A stretch of DNA of 64,000 bases from Cylindrobasidium torrendii FP15055 ss-10. Taxonomy: Eukaryota > Basidiomycota > Agaricomycetes > Agaricales > Physalacriaceae. The position numbers and the translations under genes were made by a program. The stretch covers positions 248,001 to 312,000 of the forward strand of contig KN880433.1 in assembly GCA_000934385.1 (NCBI GenBank). Direction: 5' to 3'. The notes below the pieces were generated by a model, which worked only from the letters and a program-made list of their open reading frames with translations, was not told the DNA's origin and ran no database searches. Positions 11,223-20,690 of the stretch are shown one piece after another. Within the stretch, counting starts at the first letter, position 1. Each line of letters begins with the position of its first letter.

Positions 11223-14200
11223 TCAACCCAAACCTCGTCTAATCCAGCTATACTGAGGCATACCCACTAAAACCCCGCTTTGCACTTCCCAGTCTTCTGG
11301 GAGGGAGCCTTCGCTCTCGATGGATCTCGTCCAGGTTGCTATCGCTAATTTCCTATTCAGGTGTTTCCTTTTATATTTCTTGTTGCTGCTCAGAGCCATG
11401 TCCAGTCTGATACTTTCGTTTAGCACCTTCTTAAACGTGTTCCTTACTTCCTCTTGGGAGGCGGGTTTCCTCAGCTCCCCTTTCTCGTCAGGGATTACTC
11501 TTCTGTTCCTCAGGTTCCAAATTAGGTGCGCCGCCTTCGTCATTACGATCTTGTGATATCTCGACCTTCCTCGAAGGTGTACCCCGTCTTCTTTCTTGAG
11601 TTCCGCCAGGCAGCTCGCCAGTATGTCCCCTACGTTTGGCTTTTTCCAGCGTATGCCCTTCTTCTTAAAGAGCTGTTTTGTGAGGTCCCATATTTCGCGC
11701 TGTCCTGGGGCTTTGCATCTGGTGAGGATGTGGTCCATGGTTTCGGTAGTGTCGCATATTGCGCAGTGACCTCTCCCATGGAGGTTCGTCTTTTCCATCT
11801 GTTTCCAGTAATCACCTATTTTGTATGCATCGTGCATTGTCATCCACAGGAAGAATTGGACATTCCTAAGCATGTCTCGACTTCGCATGGCTCTCCATAT
11901 TTGGGCATTTGTTGGAGCCGTTCGTCCAATTAGCTCGGCTGCGTACCTTGTCCTTTCCAGGTTGGAGTTCGTCTTTTTCCTCTGTATTTTGCCTTCATAC
12001 GATGGCTTTGATCTTTTTGCATCGTGTTTTCTCCTCTTGATGACCTTATACGCGTTTGACTGGGTCATTGATTGGAGTGCTGCTCCGGTAAGCGTTAGTG
12101 TCGGCGGCGTTGTGAGGTCAACTGTGTCTGTATCTTCGTCTTTGTCTGCGCCCTCTCTAGCGAGTTCATCCGCCTTATCGTTTCCGTAGTTATTGCTATG
12201 TCCTTTGATCCATTGTAGGTACGTTCTTGCCTTTCTCTGGCGTATTTTTCCGATTAGGGCTTGCCAGACTTTGGCATGCTCTATTCCATCGTATCCGTTC
12301 TCTTCCCTCTTCTTGAGGTGCTTTGTCAAGCCGGAGATTACCAGCATTGAGTCGCTGTTGATTAGTAGTTCGTCTTCTCTCGAGCAGGTTTCTACTGCGT
12401 TTTGGCTTCCAATCATCTCAGCCGTGTTGTTGTTTTGTGGTATGCTCGACGGTATTCTTGTCGCTTTGTTTCTCGCGTCTCCATCCCCGAACCATGAGCC
12501 TGCGCCGGCTTTTGCCTCGGCACTTCCGTTTTGTAGGCATGAGCCGTCGGTGTAAGCCACCTCTAGTATAGATTTGTCTTCTGGGATGAGTTCCGTATCT
12601 GGTAGGTCGTTGCATATCGGTCCTTCCGTGAAGATTCTGAAGGCGTTCTTGAGGCCTGGCTTTGCGGTCACTCTGGGGTCGAATAATCTGATTCCTTCCT
12701 CCTTGTCCTCATTCGAGATTTCGGGCATGTACTCGTAATCTTCCGGGATTCTGGAGTAGGGGTTCCACTTGGGCGGTAGGCAGTCTATGAGCTCGCGCGC
12801 TCTTCTGTAGCACTTCCACGGGCACACGCATCCTGTTTCTTGTCGTATTTCTCGGCAGCTCTGGCATCTGCATCTTGCGTTGGGTTTGTGGTTCGGCGTT
12901 TCCCTCTTGTCCGCCAAGTCTTGGGCCTCTCCGACCGTTTTGACATGGTGTAGGTCTCTCAGGCACTCACTTTGTCCTGAGTGGTGTAGTCTTCTTGATC
13001 TACGTTCTGCTTCGCTATGCATCCAAATGGGCATTTCTCGGATTGTCTCCCGTGTGACTGCTATTGCCTCGAGCCGTAGGCCGAAGTCTCTGGCAGCGTT
13101 CATCATGCCTACCAGTCCTGCTGGGATCTTCGACGCGTTCCATGACTGCAGGAATATGTTCATTTGCATTGACTCTTCTACTTGAATTGTTGCAGTTGCT
13201 TTGTCTTGGATCAGTTTGTCCGCAAAGTACGCCCATGTAGGTCTATCCGGGCCGAAGTTTAGGTAGCTTTTCAGCCACATAATAGAGATCGCTTCGTTCC
13301 TGGCTATTATATCTAGGATATTTTTGCCTCCTTCGTCCAGAGGTCTCTTCATCGCCTCCTTGTTGACCGTGGCTTTCTTCTCGGCCCAGAGGAAGTTTAT
13401 TACTCGTTTGCTAAGCTTCTCCACTATATGATTTGGCATGTCATGTATACGGGCCAGGTATTGCGTCTTGCCGCCGATAATCATCAGGATTATCAGTCTT
13501 CTTCCTTCCATAGTGGGTCTTGCTTTCTCCCAGTTTTCTAGTCTTTCGTCAATTTCCGCAATTATTGTTTCCCATGGGACCGTTTCTTCCGCATTGTTTC
13601 CTATCCAGCCACCGAGTATTCTCGTGGATTCTCCCTCGTTCACTATCTCAATCTCGTCGGGGATACGCGAGCTTGTTGCGTTTGTTCTCCTGCTGGAGAC
13701 AACCTCATCTCGGAACTCCCTTGTTCCTACCGGTACCACCTTGGTCTTTTGGATATTAAATCTCGCGCCGGAGGCTAGGCACCATTCTTCTAGGATAGCC
13801 TGCAGCTGTTCGAAGTCATCCTTTGCTGATAGGTACACCGTGGTGTCGTCGGCAAACAGTGTTGCTATTAGTTTGCGTGCTGTCCCCGGAATATTAAATC
13901 CTTCAAGTTGGGACTTTCTCAGCGCTATGGCTAGCGGTTCGATTGCAATGTCGAAGAGCAGGCACGATAGGGGGTCGCCTTGTCGCACTCCCCTTGTGAC
14001 TTTGAATGGTTTGCTCATGAAGCCGTTTATCATGACACTGGTTTGCGCATCGCTGTAGAGTGACTTGACCGTGTTTATGAATTTCTCCGGTAGGCCAAAT
14101 TCCTCTAGCGTCTCCCACAGGTAGTCATGTTTTATCTTGTCATATGCCTTCTCCTGGTCGAGGGCTACTATCAATCCATCCGTCTCTGTGGCTTCTGCGT

Positions 14201-16676
14201 AATCTATGATTACTCTGGCCAGTTTGACCTGGTCATATATGTTTCTGCCTGGTATGAAGCCAGCCTGTGCTGCATCTACGAATTCCGGCGCTGATTTTGC
14301 CAATCTCATTGTAAGGATTTTCGTGAAGATTTTGTAATCGGAGTTCAGCAGAGTAATTGGTCTATAATTACTAGGCGAATTCTTGTTTCCTTTCTTATAG
14401 ATGGGGCAGAGCCACCCTTCCGAGAAGCTTGTCTCGGCTTTCACTCCATTTGTCTGTATGTCGTTGTAGAGGATGCGTAGCATCCCTATTGCGTCGAAAG
14501 CAGTACTCGTGCCCTGTTTGGCGTCTTTGGCGCTATCTCGAGTGTGCTCGTTCATGAGTGTTCTCCACAGCTCGTAGGGGATGCCGTCTTTACCAGGTGC
14601 TTTCCCATTAGCTACTTTCCGGAGAATGTCAGTTATCTCTTCGTCCGTAATTTCTGATACCATTCCCTCATTTCCCTGAGGTGGTGCACGCTTGTCTATC
14701 CTAGATAGCGCTTCCCTCGTGCTCTGTGCTCTGGCTTCTTGGTTGGTCTCCGCAATGCCGTCGTTCTGTAGGCCGTAGTGGTGGTGGCGCATGATGCGCG
14801 CCATCTTCTTTGAGTCGTGTTCAAGGATTGGGTTCCCGTCCGGGTCCAGCTTATTCGTTTCAAGGCTGTAGAAGACGTCTCTGGTCTTCTTCTTCTTCCC
14901 TAGTCCGGTCCAGTTTGTTGTTATTGTTTCGTTCTCTAGCGTGTATTTAGCATTTATCGCATCTTTGCGTACACGTTGTCTATCGGCCTTTCTGTCGCCA
15001 ATTCTTTTCCCTATTGCGCCCGACTCGTGGATCTTTTCAGTTGTTTCCGCTGCGGGGTCGTTGAGGATGTCCTCCATCCCCTTCTCAAGCGCTCTGATTT
15101 CCTCTGCATCCTTTGAGGTGACTATTCGTTCCCACCTCTTTGTCTCCTTGACCACTGCTTCTTTAAAGTTTCGGAAATCCGTTTGAATTTCATTTGGGGT
15201 TATTTCTGTTTGGTGCTTCATCATGTCGAGCGTCGACCTTCCCATTTGTTTTATCTTTGCTTTAAGTTCTGAATTGGACAGGAGAAATGCAGGCATCCTC
15301 CAACGTCCCGGGCCCGTCTTTGGCGATGACCTCTTAGCCACTTTAACAGATACCATACTGTGGTCTGTTTTAATTCCCGTGTTCGTGATTCTCCATTCGG
15401 TGCTGCACTCCATGACTTCTCTGGTCGCGTAGATCCTGTCGAGCCTCGATTTCCCGTGCGCATGGTCATGTGTGAAGGCAAGTTTCTCCGGGTTCTCATT
15501 TCTCCAGCCGTCTGTGAGCCCCAGTCTCATCATTAACGAGTCAAGAGCTTGGACTGGCTTGTCATCGTCTTTCCTCGGGGGAAGTCGATCTAGTGCTGAT
15601 TCCACAACATTAAGGTCGCCGGCCATTATATCAGGCATTCGTGTTGTTGGGTTTTCTTCGAAGTACTCCTCGATGGAGGACCATAGGTTTGCATTGTCTA
15701 GCGGGGGGTTGTCTGCGTACACTCCGAGGACGGACAGTTTCTCGGTGCCATGCCAGTTTACTGTTACTAGTATGGCCCTTCCTTTCTTAATTTCCACAGA
15801 CTTGACGGATTCTGTCTTAATTAGGTGCTTATTCAGCACAATGGCTATTCCCGCGGCGTTACTTGATGCCGCAGAGTACAGTATCTCCATCGAGCGCTCA
15901 TATCTTTTGGCCAGCGCTTCATGGCGTTCTGCGTTCATGTGCGCCTCACCCACTATCAGTATGCCGACTTTCTCTGCCTTAATCATGGAGTTTAGCGCTG
16001 CCCACTTATTGTCTGCATGCGATAGATTTAGGTTTCCATGGCCCTTGATGTTTAGTGCCGCTACTTTGACCGCTGCCCTTGTGCTTTTGAGATTTTTCTT
16101 CTGTGCTCTCCTCCGACCAGCTACCATGCTTGCCGGCGCTGGGTTTGATGTTTGGCTTGCCTGCTGGGGCTCGTTGTTTTGCGTGTTTTCGTCCCTGTCC
16201 CATTCTTGGGAGAGCGTACGCGCTGTCCAGTTGCCGTCACCTGCGTTTTCGGCTCTTTGGCTTTCGCCGGTAGGACTTTCGTCTCCTTCGCTTTCATGCG
16301 GTCCGCCTCTTCGTGCGTTTTGGGGGATTTCTCCCGACGATGTTCTGCTCGGTGCATTGTTCGTCCTTCGGTTTTCACCGGTGGGGCCTTCGCCCAAACG
16401 ACTCTCGTCGCGAGGGTTTTCTTGTGCTTCCTCAGCACTTCCTCTGGATCCGTCTCCTACCCGCGCACCGTCGAGCCGGGCACGGACGGCTGCGACACCC
16501 GGCTGACTGGTTGGTGCGCTTGCGCTTGAATATCCGTTGACTGGTGTGGCTGGGCCACCTTCGCTAGCTTGGTTAGTTGTTCTTTGGTAATGTGTAGGAG
16601 TTGTTAGTGGGATGTTGGATCCCGGCAATGGCGGTGCTAGGTTTCGTCGTTGCGCAGGTCCTGACCGGTCTCCCAC
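11223..16676 (-). CDS. LINE ORF2: APE endonuclease, reverse transcriptase, RNase H, zinc finger
   Basis: One uninterrupted frame of up to 1817 codons. Positions in frame numbering: Pro/Ser/Glu-rich leader 1-200; endonuclease about 203-440 with VKVAALNIKGHG, GEAHM, GDLNVVE, SRLDRIY and TDHS; reverse transcriptase about 750-1000 with NYRPITLLNSDYKIF and the catalytic FADD near 940; RNase H about 1370-1490 with AYTDGSC, TAEMIGS, NSDSM and GHSNNYGNDKADE, so all four acidic positions are present; and a CxxC...HxxxC finger near 1635 (CAICDTTETMDHILTRC). No stop or frameshift breaks it, so the enzyme could still be active. The frame opens with GTG right after a TAG; the first ATG (16127) lies 20 codons before the endonuclease, and the true start is unknown. 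Confidence 0.92.
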   Translation of the reverse strand: MGDRSGPAQRRNLAPPLPGSNIPLTTPTHYQRTTNQASEGGPATPVNGYSSASAPTSQPGVAAVRARLDGARVGDGSRGSAEEAQENPRDESRLGEGPTGENRRTNNAPSRTSSGEIPQNARRGGPHESEGDESPTGESQRAENAGDGNWTARTLSQEWDRDENTQNNEPQQASQTSNPAPASMVAGRRRAQKKNLKSTRAAVKVAALNIKGHGNLNLSHADNKWAALNSMIKAEKVGILIVGEAHMNAERHEALAKRYERSMEILYSAASSNAAGIAIVLNKHLIKTESVKSVEIKKGRAILVTVNWHGTEKLSVLGVYADNPPLDNANLWSSIEEYFEENPTTRMPDIMAGDLNVVESALDRLPPRKDDDKPVQALDSLMMRLGLTDGWRNENPEKLAFTHDHAHGKSRLDRIYATREVMECSTEWRITNTGIKTDHSMVSVKVAKRSSPKTGPGRWRMPAFLLSNSELKAKIKQMGRSTLDMMKHQTEITPNEIQTDFRNFKEAVVKETKRWERIVTSKDAEEIRALEKGMEDILNDPAAETTEKIHESGAIGKRIGDRKADRQRVRKDAINAKYTLENETITTNWTGLGKKKKTRDVFYSLETNKLDPDGNPILEHDSKKMARIMRHHHYGLQNDGIAETNQEARAQSTREALSRIDKRAPPQGNEGMVSEITDEEITDILRKVANGKAPGKDGIPYELWRTLMNEHTRDSAKDAKQGTSTAFDAIGMLRILYNDIQTNGVKAETSFSEGWLCPIYKKGNKNSPSNYRPITLLNSDYKIFTKILTMRLAKSAPEFVDAAQAGFIPGRNIYDQVKLARVIIDYAEATETDGLIVALDQEKAYDKIKHDYLWETLEEFGLPEKFINTVKSLYSDAQTSVMINGFMSKPFKVTRGVRQGDPLSCLLFDIAIEPLAIALRKSQLEGFNIPGTARKLIATLFADDTTVYLSAKDDFEQLQAILEEWCLASGARFNIQKTKVVPVGTREFRDEVVSSRRTNATSSRIPDEIEIVNEGESTRILGGWIGNNAEETVPWETIIAEIDERLENWEKARPTMEGRRLIILMIIGGKTQYLARIHDMPNHIVEKLSKRVINFLWAEKKATVNKEAMKRPLDEGGKNILDIIARNEAISIMWLKSYLNFGPDRPTWAYFADKLIQDKATATIQVEESMQMNIFLQSWNASKIPAGLVGMMNAARDFGLRLEAIAVTRETIREMPIWMHSEAERRSRRLHHSGQSECLRDLHHVKTVGEAQDLADKRETPNHKPNARCRCQSCREIRQETGCVCPWKCYRRARELIDCLPPKWNPYSRIPEDYEYMPEISNEDKEEGIRLFDPRVTAKPGLKNAFRIFTEGPICNDLPDTELIPEDKSILEVAYTDGSCLQNGSAEAKAGAGSWFGDGDARNKATRIPSSIPQNNNTAEMIGSQNAVETCSREDELLINSDSMLVISGLTKHLKKREENGYDGIEHAKVWQALIGKIRQRKARTYLQWIKGHSNNYGNDKADELAREGADKDEDTDTVDLTTPPTLTLTGAALQSMTQSNAYKVIKRRKHDAKRSKPSYEGKIQRKKTNSNLERTRYAAELIGRTAPTNAQIWRAMRSRDMLRNVQFFLWMTMHDAYKIGDYWKQMEKTNLHGRGHCAICDTTETMDHILTRCKAPGQREIWDLTKQLFKKKGIRWKKPNVGDILASCLAELKKEDGVHLRGRSRYHKIVMTKAAHLIWNLRNRRVIPDEKGELRKPASQEEVRNTFKKVLNESIRLDMALSSNKKYKRKHLNRKLAIATWTRSIESEGSLPEDWEVQSGVLVGMPQYSWIRRGLG

Positions 16677-17024
16677 CTACCTTTCGGACCGGGTTGGTTC
16701 TTAAGTCGTCCTGGGTTTGTGCTCCAGGACCATCGCCTCACCTATCCTCGCTCTCATGGAACCACCCATGGGAGCAGTAACTATAGGTGGGTGACTTCTT
16801 ACATCTTACTAGCGTCGATGTATCTTATATCTCAAGGGGCATGTGTATTGTGGGTGGGGGGGAGTGGGGGGAGAGGAGGGTGGGAATATGGGGAGGGGGA
16901 CTTGGACTTAGCTGTTGGTTTGGGCATGTTGTTTCGTACGGTGTGAGGGCGGTGGCAAGCATCATCTATTTCTAGTTCACGTATTCAGCACATCTATGTC
17001 TCTGCAGTGTGTGTAGGTGGGATC
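16677..17024 (-). other. ORF1-ORF2 spacer of the LINE
   Basis: Non-coding in the element sense. It contains an extreme strand-biased tract (about 16851-16906), G-runs on the plus strand and therefore C-runs in the LINE RNA. No promoter or ribosome-entry structure can be claimed from sequence alone. Confidence 0.6.
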
Positions 17025-19493
17025 TCAGCGGCGCGCGCGGTCATTGCCTTGCCTGTTCCTGTTGGGCCCTCCATCTCTCGCGCGACGCTGTCCTTGGGTC
17101 TCTTCCTGCTCCTCGCGGATCTGTCCAACTGTCTCCGTCTGGCGTTCCTCCCTGGCTTGCTGACCCATGAAGTCCTTCCACTTGGTGTCGTGGCGCGGGC
17201 CAAGGTAGTCCTCGAGCTCGGACCACTTGCAGGCGGCGGCGTAGTGGCCAATGTCGAAGCAGATCCTGCAGTCGAGCGGGGGGTTCTGTCGCTTGAAGAC
17301 GTAGCGTAAGCCTTGTTTGATGTCGCATTTGTGGACCGCGTTGAGCAGGGTGTTGTACAGGTTGAGGTCCATCGGTGGGAGGCGCAGCGTGAGGATGTAG
17401 TTGGCGACTCGAACCCCGTACCTTTCCGTTCTCTCGGCAAAGGTGACTCCAAACGACTCAAGGATGGCCTGGCGGGCTGGCTCAAAGTCCTGGTTGCCGA
17501 CGATGTGCTTGATGGCGCCCTTGACCGCCCTATCTTGTTTGAAGCATTCACGCGCGATGCTAAGGAACCTGTCCTTGGCCTGGTCGGTGTCCTGGATAGC
17601 GTTAGAGCCCGAGCTGTAGACTGCGATGTTGCGGGCGGGGTTTGCTTCCAGGTCACGGATCTCGTAGACGAAGGCGGCGACAAGGGGCGAATGGATGAGT
17701 GCGCGGAGGTTGCGATGGAAGCTATGGATCTTGGGGGGGACATTGAGTGCCAGGATTGCCCTTGGGCCTCCGAGGACTAGTTCGACGTCTTCGCCACCAA
17801 GGTAGCGCTTGAAGTAGGCGGCCCATGCTGGGATGACGGTCGGGAGGGACATCATGTCGTTGTTGCCCAAGAAGGGGGCAAGGACTAGTGTGGAGCGGTG
17901 CTCCTTTCTGGCTAGGTCCACCAGCTCGGGCGGGACTTTGTCCAGGATGTGGTGGATGTGGCGGGCCGTGCTGGGCAGGTTGCCTAGGTCGACCTCCGTC
18001 AGGTGAGGTGGATTGGCGGGGTCGACAAGGAGAGCATCTAGGGCAGAGCCAGTGTCCAGGTGCGAGGGCTCGTCGTCTTCATGCATGGGTGAGCCGGCCT
18101 GCGACGTTCCCTGCGGGTCACTCGGGGGTGGTGGGGCATGTGCGGCGGCATCGGGGTCCGCGGCGGCGGTGTTGGCAGAGGGTTTGGCGCTGGCAGAGTT
18201 GGGGTCTGCCGACGTCTTCTGTGCATTTTTGGCAGCAGCGGCATCTGCCTGGTCGGCGAGGTGCTGTTGGGCCTTCCTGTTTGGTCGTCAGAGGCAGGTT
18301 CGAGTAATGTTTGGGGACCGCGTCGCTTACTGTAGAGCCTCAAGGAGGACTTTGAGATCCTTAACCTCTTGAAGCAGCCCGCGATGGGCCTGTTGCAGGG
18401 CATTGGCGCGTTTCTCTGCTTCCAGTTTGGCGTGGTTGGCGGCTTCGATCTCGTGGTCGGCGTGGTTGAGTTGTTCGGCAACCATCTCCCTCTGTGCCTC
18501 GTCGTATGCGGCAAATTCCTTCTCTCTCGCTACCTGGGCTGCGACTTTGGCCTCAAGGTCTTTCCAGCCCTTATCGAGTGCCTTGTAGTCATCAGCAAGG
18601 CGCCTGTTGTCCTCCCGCGCACTGGCGCTAGTTTCTTCCCATTCTTTGACACCTTTGTTAAACACATCCTGGTTGAGGCGGAGATCCTCCTCTTCCTCTG
18701 CCAGTTCGCGTCGCAGGTTCTCGATTTTTTGGCGCTCTTCTGCAAGGTGGTCGGTGAGACCTTTGTGGCGTGAGGTGAACTCATCCTTGAGCTCCTGCTC
18801 GCGGAGCCGGAGCCTCGTGGCAGCCTCGGCCTTGACCGTCTTGAGGGTTTCTTCCCCAGAGCTGAGCATCGATTTGATGACTTCCTCGTGCTTGGCGATC
18901 AGTTCGGCAATGATTTTGGCGTGTTCCTCCCTGAGCGCTTGGGAGGCTGCATCGTGTGCCGCTTTTCTTTGGCGTAGAGGGAGGGGATTTCCTCTTCAAA
19001 GAAGTTCTCTTCCTCAAGCTCTTCCTGGTCGCGAGCGTCCTTTGTGTTCGAGTCCTTGTTGTGGGTCAGCACTGGACTAGGACATTTTGGCCTCTTAGGT
19101 TCTTACCATCTTTGGGTCCGAGTCTGTCTCTCGAGGCCCGGATTCAATCCTGAGCAGGGTAGTGTCGGAGGTATCTAACGCCATTCGGAGACGCTGAATC
19201 TTGCCGTTGCTTCGGGACGGAGTAGCACCGGAGTGGGGTGGGGAGCGGTTCTTCCTCGTTGGTGGGGACGGCGGAGTGGCCGGGATTTGGACGGAGGCTG
19301 GGGATGCCAGGTTGAATCTTCCTTGGGTGGTAGCTTTTGTGTCGCGTTCAGATCTGCGGAGGTTGTCTCTTGCCTCTTTGTTGAGCTCGCGGTCTATCTT
19401 CCTGGTGGATCGTCTTGTTGGGACGGTGCCTTGGTTGGCAGACTTCTTTTGGCGAGTGCGAGGAATTGTGGTAGCTTCCGCGGAGTGGGACAC
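17025..19493 (-). pseudogene. LINE ORF1 (Gag-like), two introns and a likely frameshift
   Basis: Coding segments 19493-19107, 19054-18331 and 18276-17025. The first is basic and Ser/Pro-rich, the second a long charged coiled coil, the third a globular domain ending in a CCHC zinc knuckle (CRICFDIGHYAAAC) and a Gln/Arg-rich tail. The gaps of 52 and 54 nt look like true introns: GTAAG donors, AG acceptors and a CTGAC branch site in each. Inside the middle segment the frame breaks at a GTGTG run (18954-18958). Removing one dinucleotide would rejoin two coiled-coil frames and restore phase across the whole ORF, so this copy probably carries a 2-bp insertion. An alternative is a longer first intron ending near 18922. 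No ATG precedes 19493 in frame, so the start is unresolved. Confidence 0.7.
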
Positions 19494-19617
19494 CTTTTCT
19501 CGATCGGATTTGGTGTGTGTATGGCGAATAAAGAAAATTTAGAGTTTCGGCGCTTCGGCTGCTTCCTGCCGGGTTATTTAAGGGCATAGATCTGTCAGTG
19601 ATTCAGCCCATCTTAAG

Positions 19618-20690
19618 ATGGATCTGCAGAGTCGTTTAATGTTCTTCGCCGGGGTCATGTGTGTCTTCTCTTCCCTGGGTCATCTCTTGGTTCTGACCTT
19701 GGTTCTTAGCCTCCGTTGGATGCCCGAGTTTGGGTTCGATGTTATGTCTGTGCCCGATCTTCATCGTTACTCGCTGGTCTGCTATTCTGCCTACGTTGAT
19801 GTCGACCACTACTTCAACCGTGGCCATTTCTTCCATCGTGGCCTCCGACGCTGGTTCAGTCGGTCCGATTGCCTCGATCTTCGGTATTGCCTCGAATCCG
19901 TTGGAGGGCTTTTATCCGGGTCCTCCATACTTTCCATGTTCGCCGGCGAAGATTGGGATGGGCCCATGTCCCTTCGTTTGCATGTCCCTCATGCCCGGTT
20001 CCCCGAGGTTGTGGATTTCCTGCGAGAGCGGGGATATGTATGCTGCAATCCAACGGAGGTCGTCACCCCTTGGGCCGAGTTTAAGGGTCTTAGTCCTTCC
20101 AACACCGTCCGTGCCTTCCTGCGCGAGCGTGAGGGTGTCCGCACTTTCCTTTTTGTGGTGCGCTGCTACGAGGTTTCTCCTCTTCATACTGTTCTTGAGT
20201 GCGCATCTGGTGTGTATTCTATTGGGCACTTTCAGCTTGTTGTCTGTTCTGACCTCGTTTTTGTCTTCTAGTTCCGACTATGTGCTTTATGTCCTGTGGT
20301 CGTATCTGCTGCATGGCACGCGACTGGGTTTGTTCTCGCACGGTCCCCCTGGAGCGTGATTTGCTCAGCGCTCCCGACAATCCTACCGCATCCTTGCGGC
20401 GCATTGGTTGGCGCTTGCGATCCGCTGAAAATTCCTTGCATTTTGGGCGTAGTGGCGGGCCTCGTCAGTTGTTTGACGACCTTTGTTCCTCTTACCGTTT
20501 CTCCTCGGGTCCCACCGACGAGCTCGAGGGGTTCTCACATCGGTGGGCTGATGTGGTTCTTGCCGGTGGGAGGTTCCGAGCGGAGGTTACTTATTCACAT
20601 AGGGAGCCTACGCTCTGCCGTGACCCTTTGTATTATTTAGATACTGGTTCCCGTACATGGTCAGTGTTTCTGTCGGGACGTCACTACTAG
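19618..20690 (+). CDS. Passenger gene in the LINE: F-box/nucleotidyltransferase-like family protein
   Basis: Two exons (19618-20209, 20272-20690; intron GTGTGT...TCTTCTAG) give 336 codons. I recognise the layout of a family that is abundant in Agaricomycete genomes: an F-box-like opening (VPDLHRYSLVCYSAY), a nucleotidyltransferase-fold-like segment (GLLSGSSILSMF), then a C-terminal part with the pattern SPLHTVL followed by CFMSCGRICCMARDW. Where related proteins carry an Asp-x-Asp pair, this one reads GPMSLRLHV, so catalysis is doubtful. It lies antisense inside the LINE 5' region, within the target-site duplication. The first ~40 residues are hydrophobic and unlike an F-box, so the start could be the ATG at 19744. 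Cellular role unknown. Confidence 0.6.

Noticed and set aside
15472..16506. 344-codon plus-strand frame inside LINE ORF2
   Set aside because: Antisense shadow of the low-complexity leader and endonuclease region; no recognised motif.
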